Part shown: one piece after another, positions 52,563 to 61,790 of the stretch
Numbering within the stretch: position 1 is the stretch's first letter
Layout: every line of letters starts with the position of its first letter
Position numbers and translations under genes: made by a program
The notes under the pieces: model-generated
Told to the model about the DNA's origin: nothing
What the model saw: the letters and a program-made list of their open reading frames with translations, nothing else
Databases searched by the model: none
DNA from: Salminus brasiliensis
Taxonomy: Eukaryota > Chordata > Actinopteri > Characiformes > Bryconidae
Length of the DNA stretch: 64,000 nucleotides
Direction: 5' to 3'
Assembly (NCBI RefSeq): GCF_030463535.1
Contig: NC_132893.1
Span: 23,788,782 to 23,852,781 of the forward strand

Positions 52563-53572
52563 AATGGCTTAAGTGGCTAAGCAGCAGCTCCACTTTAGTT
52601 GTGATGGGGCTTCATCAGTGCACACCCTGACCAGATTACACTTCCTCTAATGCCTCATAAGATGATTACTGCTATTTCAGGAAGCACTACTGACCCATTA
52701 TTGTTTAATGGAGCTTTTTTGACAATCAATAAGCACAAGCTCACAGTCAGACAGATCTAGAAAATCTTTAACAGCAACCTTAAAGGTCGATGAGAAGCAA
52801 CTCTGCAAAGGAAGCCACTTGAACTCGGAAGGATAAAAAGAGGTGGCGATACTACTGACAGTCATACGTCCAGATCAACATGCTAGATTATTCTCTCTCT
52901 TCACCTTAGCAGAGAGTAATCTGTAGCACAGATGACAGTCCAAACGAAAAGCCTGAGACAGTATGAATTTGTTATAGAAATGAAAACTTTATGCAAGGCT
53001 CCACAACAATATCTGAACCAAATTAACAACATATTGGTGCACAGTTGGACCACTCTTTGGTGCTTCTATAATAGAAAATAAGATAGTGTGCAAATAGTCT
53101 AGTGAATGTTATTTAGACATTTAAAAGAACAAAGCATGGTTCTTCAAAAGTGGTTCTTCTGTGGCAGTGTTCAAAAGGACATTTATTTTGAAGAGTAAAC
53201 CAGTTTGATTGGTTTACTGATTTTTTTATTGACTAAATAAAATAACCAAATTACAGTATGAACTCCAGTGCAACTCCATTGTTACATAATTCAGTGCTAT
53301 GGTCTGTATGTAGTTGCTGACCTTAGGAAACCCTGAATCCCTAAGGAAGAGCTGGCCATTTGCTCTGCCCAGAGGACAAAAAGGGAGTGGCACTTTTCAG
53401 TGCATGGTAAAAAATAGTCAGGTTATTTTAAAATGATTTAGAAATGCATGAAATGTATTGCAAGGAAATGCACGCAGAATATCATACTAGGATTATGCAT
53501 GTTCACTGCTATGAATTGAGTGTTGTTAAATGAACTAGCAATATGGCAAAACACATTGGAGAACATTTTATA

Positions 53573-53690
53573 TTTTACCTTTACATTTATGGCATTTGGC
53601 TAACACTCTCACCCAAAGCAACTTATATTTGAACCGAGTGACACAGGTAAACCAATATAGCGTTAGAAGTCTTGCTTAAGGAGGATGAGG
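53573..53690 (-). mobile_element. SINE/LINE-type 3' tail, reverse
   Basis: The reverse complement of the same tail as at 62738: TTTACATTTATGGCATTTGG then a diverged AAAGCAACTTATATTTGAAC. Older and more mutated than the other copy. Confidence 0.6.
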
Positions 53691-54097
53691 TTCAGCACAT
53701 TTTGAAAAAAAAAATCACTGCAGTAAGTATGGGAGAGCATTTGATAAGTAGTTCTGAAGTAGAATCTGTGGCTACCGATGCATTTTGTCTGCAATATATA
53801 TTTGTCTACATACTTAATATTGCGTATTATTAAAACAGTCTTTATATGTTGTGATATAATATTTTTACCATATTGCCTACCTCTTGCATGGTGTGCTTGT
53901 TCAATTAGGGAATCGAACCCTATGTACCATATGTACCCTATATATTACCTCAGCAGGTTTTTCTGAGCCCAGGTAAGTGTGGTATGTTTGGTCAAGTGCA
54001 AAAGCCCGGGGGCCGCCCAGAGAACATCAGAGAATCTCTGGTCCTCCAGAAATCGGTGGGTCTTGAGTTCGCTTCAAGTGGACCCTGGTGCAGGCAA

Positions 54098-54098
<1 letters not shown>

Positions 54099-54162
<64 letters not shown>
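54099..54162. repeat. (TG)32 microsatellite
   Basis: A perfect 64-base TG run. Confidence 0.97.
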
Positions 54163-54163
<1 letters not shown>

Positions 54164-57059
54164 AAGCTATCCGCTCTCAGTGCCGAGATTGGTTAATTTT
54201 GTCACGTGACTGCTTGAACTTATTGCCTGTATGGCTTAAAAACATGCAGGAACAGCTCCTTGTTTGCTGGTGCTCCTGCAGGTTGAAATGCCATGGCTTC
54301 AGAAGGCATTGTTCTTCGCTGCTTAAATGTGTTTGTATCCAAAGAAAATAAGACAATAAGCAATACACAGATGAACCTAGGTCTTACTATTTTGCAAAAA
54401 TTCACTTAGAAAAGTGATGATCGAAATTGTGCAACCAATTCACGGCTTTGTGTGGAATTCTTATGTGCAGAAGCAAACTGCTTGTGTCATTAATTAGCAT
54501 AACAGTGGAAAACACAGTTCTCTATGTGTATCTCTGTAATACACTGATGTTCATGTGCGTTCAACAATGTTAGGCAGAGTTCCATCACATGATGAACTGT
54601 GTCTCTACTACATAACATCTGCTGAGACATTATGGACCATTTAAGCAGTCTGTATGCCTAGCAAACACAACAGAAACATAATCTGCAAAGAAAATCCTGT
54701 GAGGCCACTCATGTCACGATGCATTAAGAGTTTTGCAGCTACAATTGCAGCATTCTTTATGAGCTTCAAGCCTAGACACTAGCTTACTTCCAGAAAGCAT
54801 TTCTGCAATGTATAGACTAGATCTCTGGGCAGATGTAAAGGTTTAATGCTAAAATGGTACTGATGTACAGAAGGCACTTTTGCATGTAGTCATTTGCATG
54901 TGGGCCAACAGACCAACGTATACTGGCAAAGATGACTAGAGTCGACTAGAGCATGTCCAGAACTGAGCGAAGGTGAACGCTATTGCTATTACAAACCCAA
55001 ATTATTTACACACACACACACACACACAATTTCATTTCAGTGCTAAATAACAAGATGGGGACATCCCAACATTCAACTTTTAATAACCGATAATATCATA
55101 GTCCTCTTAAATAAAGAACACTGGAGCAGGGGGCCCAGCCACAACCAAAAGACCTGTTTGATAAGAAAGGTCTCTATCATTTCTCTACGAACTACCAATC
55201 CGGTCCTTCCCGAACTGAATCTCTCATTGTTCAAATGAAGCTCATTCTGCATAAAACCATAGATTACGATAAGGGCTGAGTGGAGGGGAGTCATATTTAA
55301 TCAGAAACTCTAAATGAGTCTAACAGCACATTAAGAGAGCTTGTCAGAGAAATGACAATAACATTCTCCACTTCTCACCAAGAAATAAGTCCACTGCTTA
55401 CATCTATGTCTTTAATACAAAGAAATGGGCCAATATATTAGTCGTATATATAAATAATTCAAGCCAGAGAGTGACATATCACTGCAGTGCAACAGCCCAT
55501 GCCCCAGGCTAGGCAAAGACTCAGAATGGGCAGAAGTTAGCCATCTAGCTATCCACCTCAACAATAGCTACCTAAAGTGTCTGTGAGATAGCTCACATAA
55601 GCATTCATAAATGTTTGTTACCGCAGCCCAATGACTATAGAAAACACTGACAGCGCAATTTCCAGCTCATTTTGTGTCAATCTAGTGTCAAATTCCAACA
55701 GTTAGTTTTCCCTGTGCTGATATTGGCACATTTTTGATTTTCTCCCAGAATTCAGTTTTGAAACCATTGCTATATCATAAGAAGGTGGGGTTACACTTAG
55801 TAATGAAGTGATTGATTGGGAGAGAATGGTTTCAGCCTGTATCATGCCCTTTTTGTTCATTACATGGAATAGCTGAGTTGTGGTGGGACTTGCAATGAAC
55901 TGCACTTTTAATGTTTAAACATTACAGTTACTGGACAAACTGGGTATACAGGGTCAATTTCCTCTCCTTTCCTCTAACGTCTTTTCTCTCTTTCATTGCA
56001 GAAATTTTAGTAAAAGTAAACAACAGCTATTTGATCCCACACCAACAGAATTTGTTCCGTTTCAGTCGCCTTCGTTTCAAAACAGGGGCATTAAGTGGCC
56101 TCACCACACTAGCGTTTTGGCTGCAGAGCAACACAGACACATCTATGTCCATTAAGTCAACAGCACAGACTCTGCATTGGCTCACCACAGCATGAATTGG
56201 CCTTAAGCTCAATGAAGGTGGTCTGAGACACGCTTGATCTAGGAGAAGGATGCAGGTCTACCAAATAAGTAGGAGAGTCTGGCTCTGCCTTGAGTCTCTT
56301 CTGCGCAGACTCTTTAATCTGTGATGCACATAATCCAAATGTTGGTTTACAATGATGCAACAGAAGTGCTTATTCCTGGTCTTGGATATCAACCACAGTG
56401 CAGAGTTTTGCTAACCCTAATCTTACGCAGCTCATCCAGGTAATGAAGACCTTCAGGGACATCTAAATATTCATCCCAGGCATGTTGGACCTGAACTCCA
56501 CAGGATTATCACTCTCTAGGAGCAGGTTTGGGTAATGAGGGCAATGACTAAACTTCGAATGACCCTGAAAGATATAATAAACCATGCAAAAGCCAATCTT
56601 TAGACTTAATAATCATGCATCTAAGATCTCATTCCTTTTTGTGCTTGTATACCCAACGAAGGCCTGTGAAAGAAAGATTTAGAGAAGCATGTGAAAAAAG
56701 ACCAGAGACTCGGCACCCCATCTCCTGCCACATCAGCAAGGCTAAAAATAACAGAAGAAAAGCCCAAACCTGCAGAAAGAGCCCATTGCTCCAGAATGAA
56801 CTAACTGTGCCCAGAGCAAATGTGACAATGGCAAATAACACATTGATAAGATGAACACACTAATAAGACAAAGCACTCTGTCAACCCAAAGATGCATTTT
56901 GTTACATAAAGCACTGCGTAAAAACCACACACCAAAATCAATAAGAGAAGCATTTGCACTCTGATCCCATTACATCCCCCTGACCCCATTTCTCCTGAAA
57001 ACAAAAACACCTCTGTGTGTTTCAGTACTTGTGTGTAGCAGACATGTGTAAAGACTCAC

Positions 57060-57191
57060 CTATAAGAGCCTGAAAGAGGCTGCTTCTGAAGATGCCCACC
57101 ACTCGCTGAATGGCAGCTTTTAGCTGCTGTTCTTCTGGCTTCTTCAGCTTGGAGCAGTAGTCCTCCAGCAACCCTAAAGCTCGGGTCGTAT
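57060..57191 (-). CDS. dlg2: dlg2 L27 domain exon 1
   Basis: This 132-base exon encodes residues 7-50 of the beta isoform, the first two-thirds of the L27 domain. Visible landmarks are [15 protein letters not shown], the charged KKPEEQQLK turn, and the helix [16 protein letters not shown]27 helices pair with partner L27 domains (for example CASK, LIN7/MPP proteins), giving scaffold multimers and sorting complexes at synaptic and junctional membranes. The acceptor is TTCTGGCAG at 57192-57200 and the donor ATAG|GTGAGT at 57060/57059. The exon begins and ends in phase 1, completing the aspartate codon from 58292 and opening another that 30403 completes. The match to known DLG L27 sequence is close over the whole exon, with no frameshift or stop. 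Confidence 0.96.
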
Positions 57192-58291
57192 CTGCCAGAA
57201 CAGTCACAAAAGGTCAGGCACAACAGATCAGCGCCAAACATGGTTCTTTAAGCATTACTACAAAAGAACCACATTGAATACTCTACAGTCTCTCAATCTT
57301 CCAGTTAAGCTGCTTCAGAGAACCAAAATAATCATTTTCCTACTCATCATTAAAATCTTAGCATGGTATAAAGTTGTTCTGTCATGTTGGCCTAAATTGA
57401 GCAGATACACTTTTTGATCATAAATAAGCAGTGTATGCATTTTTGATACAATCTGTGCTTGGAGGTAACCACAGACAGCTTGGGACCAAGACTTTTGGTC
57501 ACATCTACCAACCTCAGAGCAGTTCTTCTAGATGCTCTAGATTCACATGGTTGCCAATTCAATTTCCTCTGCTTGCAAACTGAAAGGCACTTTCTAATGT
57601 GTATGGGCTCATCATGAAAGCTCAGTGAAACTTCTGCTTCCCCTTTGACTTGGCCATTATGCAGTCCTGATACATGAGACATGGAGCTCATCACACAACT
57701 GAAACCTGACAAGCAGTTAAGTGTTGCATATTAGTCTGCGACATAACTACAGCATAGCTGAGACCATCTGAGGACACACTGCAATGTATTCTATACTGGA
57801 GTCTATTTATACTAACTAACTACACTGTAGCCTATAATTACACTATGAGCTCCATTACCGCCAATCTATGACACAGATGCGATTAGTCCAATAATTATGA
57901 TTGAAATGGATAAAAAGCTATTCAGAATCCAGGCTACAATTAGGGGTGGGTGATGTGACAACAAGCTAACATCATGATACTTGAAGCTGATACATGAGTC
58001 CCATCACAATAGTTCGTTTTTCACAACGGCCTTTAACAAAGTACATCTACTGCACTCCAGTCAAACAGCCCAGATTATGCTCTATTTACTTAATTTATGT
58101 ACTGCTGATATCTAATATATGCTCAAAGAGGTACAACATATCGTTAAATGGCCCAACCCTTACTAAATATACCACAAACATGATTTACAATGTAGAACAG
58201 AAATATCAATTTGACTTTTATTAAGCACTGACAATACAAATCTGACCCATTGTTGAGTAAAAATAAGACCCAGTAAAGTAAAGACCCTCAC
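57192..58291 (-). other. dlg2: dlg2 intron 1.1 kb, before the L27 exon
   Basis: Between the ATG exon and the L27 exon. Apart from an AGAACC-type fragment at about 57240-57275 I see only unique A+T-rich sequence. Confidence 0.7.
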
Positions 58292-58310
58292 CTCTTTTCC
58301 TTAAAGGCAT
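58292..58310 (-). CDS. dlg2: dlg2 beta isoform, initiator coding exon
   Basis: Nineteen coding bases encode MPLRKR and the first base of an aspartate codon, then meet a good donor (GAG|GTGAGG). The family's L27-containing beta isoforms begin with a very similar MPVRK-type peptide, which fixes this ATG as the start. A purine occupies position -3 (AAGAATGC). The split codon G|AT is completed exactly by the next exon at 57191. A possible splice acceptor on the 5' side (TTGGCAG, exon starting at about 58336) suggests this is the second exon, with an untranslated first exon nearer 59.4-59.9 kb. The exon is too short to be found by ORF length and was located by splice phase. Confidence 0.85.
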
Positions 58311-58612
58311 TCTTGCTTCTCTAGATCCGTGTGGGACTGCCAACACACAAACAATCCCGCTTCATCTGAGGGACTGTGGGGAGGAAAAAATGTCTAACTG
58401 CTAAAGCAGTGTCTTACTGGCCATTTAGCTCTCCAGTGCCAGCTTGCAGCTTTGAGATCCAACAGGCCAACGTGGTGGAGCCGTCATAACAGCAGTGGAA
58501 AAGGCTTGGGAAAGCTACCTCAGGCTCTAACAGCAGGCAAGGGCTCCACATGACTGCTGAGTATCAGCTTTGAACGAAAGGAACTCATAATCCGATATGC
58601 AGGGCGATCCAC

Positions 58613-58654
58613 CTGTGTGTGTATGTGTGTGTGTGTGTGTGTGTGCATGTGTGT
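58613..58654. repeat. (GT)n microsatellite
   Basis: An imperfect GT run about 300 bases upstream of the dlg2 beta start codon on the gene's strand. Confidence 0.93.
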
Positions 58655-59359
58655 GATTCAGTCCATGAAAGTGAAGCATATTTGATTAAGGAAAGCAGCC
58701 CATCGTGTTTCCAACATGTGACTGGAGTGGATTGGGTAAAGGCATGGTGCCACACTCTCAGCTCTCGCATCCACGTGTCGGGCTTTGTGGCCGTTTTGTC
58801 TTTCTTGTTTTACAGCACTTGAGCTTTTATATTGTGTTCTTTCATCATCATCATCATCACCAACTTTCACAAGGCCTCAGTTAGTTACTCTCGTCATTGC
58901 AAATGTCTATGATCTGAAAGGCAGGCAAGAGTCCATCACCTCCTCAACCGTGCATGAATGAAAATGCATGGAAAGCAGTCACAGGTCAAACCAATACTAC
59001 AGATACAGGGAGATCAGGACATGCTGGAGTCATAGACTTATTAGAGCTTTAATTTGACTTTTTTCTAGATTAATTAAAGCATTTATTTCACTCCTGGCTT
59101 CACACAGCTCTAAATACAATACTTTATACAGGGCATTTACATATGATTTCTATGTTCTAGAAATCATCTAGTTTCGTATCAGAGATGTAACAGATAACAG
59201 ATCAACTCACGTTGGTTTTGTAGATGTCAGAAATTGACGTTGGTTAATAGGATGCAGTTCATAAACTATTAATAAACAACAATAACAAGGAAAGAGGTGT
59301 TATCAAGGCAGGAAGCCTATATTTTTTAGAAGGAAAGTACCAAAGCTGACTTTACTCAC

Positions 59360-59867
59360 AGGCTCTGTAGACACTCCAAATTCACTAGCCTTCATTCTGA
59401 GTGTTTAGGGCGAGCAGGCTAATTTCAGTCAGACAACAGCAATAGATACAGGACGGAAAAAACAGTGGGTTGCCAAGTTAAAACACCGAAGGTACCGCAC
59501 TGACCGACGTGTGGTCAGAGAGGTATCTACAGCCAAAATATGTCTTGCAAAAGCTGAATTATTAAACCATCTTGCTGTTCATGGCTAATGCCACCGAGCA
59601 AACAGCAGCTTGTCGGTGCGACGCCTGTCGGAAAACACCTGCAAGTTGATGCTAGCGGAGTGAAGACGCGTGGCCCTCTGCGCTCCAAATACGCTCCTCA
59701 ATTCAAGTCATTCCGATCAGTTATGATAAACAAACCCCTCTGAAAACGTCCGGTGACTGAAATGTACTTCACACGGGTCCCCGTTACACGGCTGTCTGTC
59801 TCTGGCTGCAGGGCATCTCTGTCCAGGCTGCCTGTGTGAGACTCTGTACGGTGAGTGCAGCAATAAT

Positions 59868-59900
<33 letters not shown>
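59360..59900 (-). other. dlg2: Possible untranslated first exon of dlg2 beta transcript
   Basis: The beta ATG exon is far (about 1.6 kb) from the shared promoter, so an untranslated leader exon is expected. The best donor on the minus strand in between is GAGCCT|GTGAGT, with the exon ending at 59360. The interval is moderately CpG-rich and contains the GCT repeat. Both borders are guesses from splice signal and composition. Confidence 0.3.
59868..59900. repeat. (AGC)11 trinucleotide repeat
   Basis: Eleven perfect AGC units, followed by AACAGCAG. On the dlg2 strand this is (GCT)11, within the likely 5' untranslated first exon or proximal promoter of the beta transcript and about 240 bases upstream of the tmem126a first-exon region. 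Confidence 0.95.
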
Positions 59901-59905
<5 letters not shown>

Positions 59906-59909
59906 CAGT

Positions 59910-60110
59910 TTCGCCTTAGCAACCAGAGGGTGGGCTGCAACACGCCCGCCGTGATGGACAGCTGCAGCAGCCAATGGTGTGCGCGGATTCAAACTGCTTA
60001 CGGGGCAACCGACCAATCAGAAGCAGCCCTTTCGTTCCTGAAATTTGGAGGGTGAAGGTTCACGGTAACATGTGGTAAGACATGGCTGCGCCCTGTTGGT
60101 GCTGAGCAGC
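59910..60110. promoter_or_regulatory. Bidirectional dlg2 / tmem126a promoter
   Basis: The intergenic region between two divergent genes carries two CCAAT boxes at 59971-59975 and 60013-60017 (the second in the strong form CCAATCAG), the spacing and type bound by NF-Y. CpG-containing G+C-rich sequence surrounds them (GCGCGG, CGCCCGCC, CGGGGC). A CATGGCTGCGC motif at 60081-60091 resembles a YY1 initiator-proximal site. No TATA box is evident. Head-to-head genes about 0.1-0.3 kb apart with CCAAT boxes are typical of vertebrate bidirectional promoters. Exact starts are not visible. Confidence 0.65.
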
Positions 60111-60170
60111 GGGATATTGAGAGAAGGGAGTTCTAGCTGCATACACGTTTGTTTTAAATCAGCTATAAAG
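60070..60170 (+). other. tmem126a: tmem126a untranslated exon 1
   Basis: The exon ends at a consensus donor AAAG|GTAAGTG at 60170/60171 and leads to the acceptor before 60415. It contains a short upstream reading frame from ATG 60082 encoding MAAPCWC and a stop at 60103-60105. The 5' border is approximate, set by the CCAAT boxes about 60-100 bases upstream. Confidence 0.6.
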
Positions 60171-60437
60171 GTAAGTGATAATACAGCGAATCCGAAACAC
60201 GATAAGCTTGGCAGGAGTAAGGAAGTGTGCGTTGAGGGAGGAGCGCAGTTGGTTTTGTCTGTAACTGGATGAGACTCTCCTCTGTTGTAGGTCACATCCT
60301 GCGCTTGGTTTTATGCTAAGCAAACGCTTATGTCCTGTAATCCAGCGGGGATGCAGCGTCGGCTCGTATGTACCTAGCTAGCTACGTTGCTTACTTCTTT
60401 ATTTTGTTCCACAGAACACATTTAACACAGTGGCAAA

Positions 60438-60535
60438 ATGTCACTGCAAGACACAGGCCAAACCCAGCTGGTCCCCCGAAATGATGTTATTAAAATGATC
60501 AGCAGAAAATTTGAGATGTTACCAGAGGCTGACAG
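60438..60535 (+). CDS. tmem126a: tmem126a exon 2, first coding segment
   Basis: The exon begins after the acceptor TTCCACAG at 60414 and carries 23 untranslated bases before the ATG. It encodes residues 1-32 plus two bases of Arg33, ending GACAG|GTAGG. The N-terminal 15 residues are poorly conserved; the amphipathic ISRKFEMLPEAD stretch is the family's matrix-side N-terminal helix. Confidence 0.94.
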
Positions 60536-61613
60536 GTAGGAACCTGAAACATCAAAGATGCTCCAGCATTTTAGAAAGTAAAATGTTATTAATACTAGGA
60601 ATATAGAAATAAAGTGTGTGTGTATGTATATGTGTGTTTCAATTTCTTTCACAACTTGATTATTGAATTTGCATTATAAATATTCATGTTACAACTACAT
60701 TTCTCTACTATTAGAATATTTGTACTTTGTACCTGTCATTAAATTACCTGGTAAATTAACTTAAATCTTGCTACTATTAAATTTTGACATTAGATTTAAT
60801 GTGATCACCAATGCTGTTTTTGGGGATCAAAATTAATTTCTAATATAAATGGTGGTAAGCAGCTTTTCATAAGCACCCCAGTACATATGAACTTTGATTG
60901 ATTGCTGTTTCTTCCAACAGGAACGTACTTATGTATGGCTCATTGTATTTGAGTGCCAACTCCGCATTGGTGGGTCTGATTGCCAATAGTTTTTGTCGAC
61001 GTGCACTCAATGTCACCCAAGCACGATACACCTCAAGTCTTCCTATGGCTGTTCTCCCTTTTCTGACAACTGCAGCATTATACAACGGAGCTGTCAGTAA
61101 TCGTTTGCTATCAGGTAACGTACTGTAATGAAATTGATGAAGCCTGTTTTAATAGGTGTGAAGTGTCGTGACTGTTTTTCTTGTTGCAGGAGACTTGGAC
61201 TGCCCAATGTGTGCCATCACTAGAGGTGCTTTAGTGGGTTTGATTGGTGGTGGCATATACCCCTTCTTTTTGGCATTACCTGTGAACGCTGGACTTGCAA
61301 CCTTGTATGTGTTTGGTCTCTATTACCATCTTTATTGTAACTGCTATTTACATACATAGCAAACCATGTCACCTGTGACCTAGTTAAAGATGTATTACTC
61401 TTGTTTTCTAGGTACAAAAGCAGTCCAATGCCAGATAGGGGAAACTTGAGAAACTTGCTAAACTTCACGAAAAACCTGGCCAAACCCTTTGCAAACCGAG
61501 TGTGGGCTTTACTGGTAGTACAAACTTTGTTTGGTACTTATCTGAGTTCGAAGCACGTTGACCTCTATCACAAGATGCTGCGATTACCAGAGAGCGAAGA
61601 CCTTGAGGATTAA
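60438..61613 (+). CDS. tmem126a: Transmembrane protein 126A (spliced CDS, 202 residues)
   Basis: The full coding sequence joins 60438-60535, 60921-61114, 61190-61304 and 61412-61613 (609 bases) with consensus GT-AG sites and matching phases. The protein matches vertebrate TMEM126A: ISRKFEMLPEADR near the start, GLIANSFCRRALNVTQAR, SLPMAVLPFLTT, GDLDCPMCAITR and GGGIYPFFLALPVNAGLA. Human TMEM126A is 195 residues, so the length is normal. Four hydrophobic segments can be seen at about residues 41-57, 73-91, 110-136 and 166-182. The family member resides in the mitochondrial inner membrane and helps assemble the ND4-containing distal membrane arm of complex I; loss causes recessive optic atrophy in humans. 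CxxC at residues 102-105 is a family feature. The start ATG at 60438 follows AAA and is the first in exon 2. The tmem126b paralogue is an alternative name, but the sequence is closer to TMEM126A; mammals have both, while fish may have one. Confidence 0.95.
60921..61114 (+). CDS. tmem126a: tmem126a exon 3
   Basis: This 194-base exon follows CTTCCAACAG and ends TATCAG|GTAACG. It completes Arg33 and encodes NVLMYGSLYLSANSALVGL through SNRLLS, including the first two membrane segments and the conserved NSFCRRALNVTQAR loop. Confidence 0.95.
61190..61304 (+). CDS. tmem126a: tmem126a exon 4
   Basis: This 115-base exon follows TTGTTGCAG and ends ACCTT|GTATGT. It encodes GDLDCPMCAITRGALVGL through the long hydrophobic YPFFLALPVNAGLAT segment, the most conserved part of the family. 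Confidence 0.95.
61412..61613 (+). CDS. tmem126a: tmem126a exon 5, terminal coding exon
   Basis: This last exon follows TTTTCTAG, completes Leu136 and encodes YKSSPMPDRGNL to the acidic C-terminus PESEDLED, with a final membrane segment WALLVVQTLFGTYL. The stop TAA is at 61611-61613. Confidence 0.95.
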
Positions 61614-61790
61614 GCCATCATGTCATGACAACACTGGCCAAACCTTGGTCTAAAAGCTATTGTATCTCATGATGAGGATATACTTTTGCAGATTGCTTGT
61701 TTGTTTATATTGTAAACCATTAAAACTACACATCTCAAACTGTCAATTGTACTGTCACTAACTTTACAATAAACATTGAGAGTCTAGACA
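61614..61790 (+). terminator. tmem126a: tmem126a 3' UTR and polyadenylation signal
   Basis: A canonical AATAAA lies at 61768-61773, 155 bases after the stop codon, so cleavage is expected near 61785-61795. The 3' UTR is short and has no obvious structure. Confidence 0.85.

Larger units (their letters stand above)
30404..57059 (-). other. dlg2: dlg2 26.7-kb intron inside the L27 domain
   Basis: The intron separating the two L27 exons; no coding exon supported within it. It contains CA/TG microsatellites, a 17-base G run, a full-length-like non-autonomous element (40352-40820), minisatellites at 43445-43808 and 49150-50820, a SINE (49322-49562), a tandem duplication (47160-47402) and SINE tail fragments. 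Some unique blocks, such as 43080-43220 and 50850-51180, look conserved in character. Confidence 0.7.
1..59900 (-). other. dlg2: dlg2 (PSD-93) gene, 5' portion with two alternative starts
   Basis: This is the extent of a discs-large family MAGUK gene on the minus strand, of which only N-terminal exons lie in the window. The coding order is 58310-58292, 57191-57060, 30403-30252, then 21580-21512, with an independent alternative first exon at 11857-11828. Splice phases fit at every junction: phase 1, phase 1, phase 0, phase 0. The encoded L27 region, with its SSLFQAL and DIQEFYEVTLLN motifs and the NTQKSCEQK tail, resembles DLG2 more than DLG1, DLG3 or DLG4. The head-to-head tmem126a neighbour also points to dlg2. 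The family scaffolds NMDA receptors and potassium channels at synapses. PDZ, SH3 and guanylate kinase exons are absent and should follow beyond base 1. The upper limit at about 59900 is inferred from the promoter position, not from a mapped transcription start. A dlg4 identity is the main alternative and seems unlikely. Confidence 0.88.

Noticed and set aside
54088..54351. ORFs with long CV or HT repeats over TG/CA runs (also near 1447, 14840, 15000, 52445, 58619)
   Set aside because: Dinucleotide microsatellites read open in several frames; there is no coding evidence.
56801..57010. Minus-strand ORF just 3' of the L27 exon, considered as read-through coding sequence
   Set aside because: The L27 exon ends at a strong donor at 57060 and continues perfectly at 30403; this ORF is intronic.
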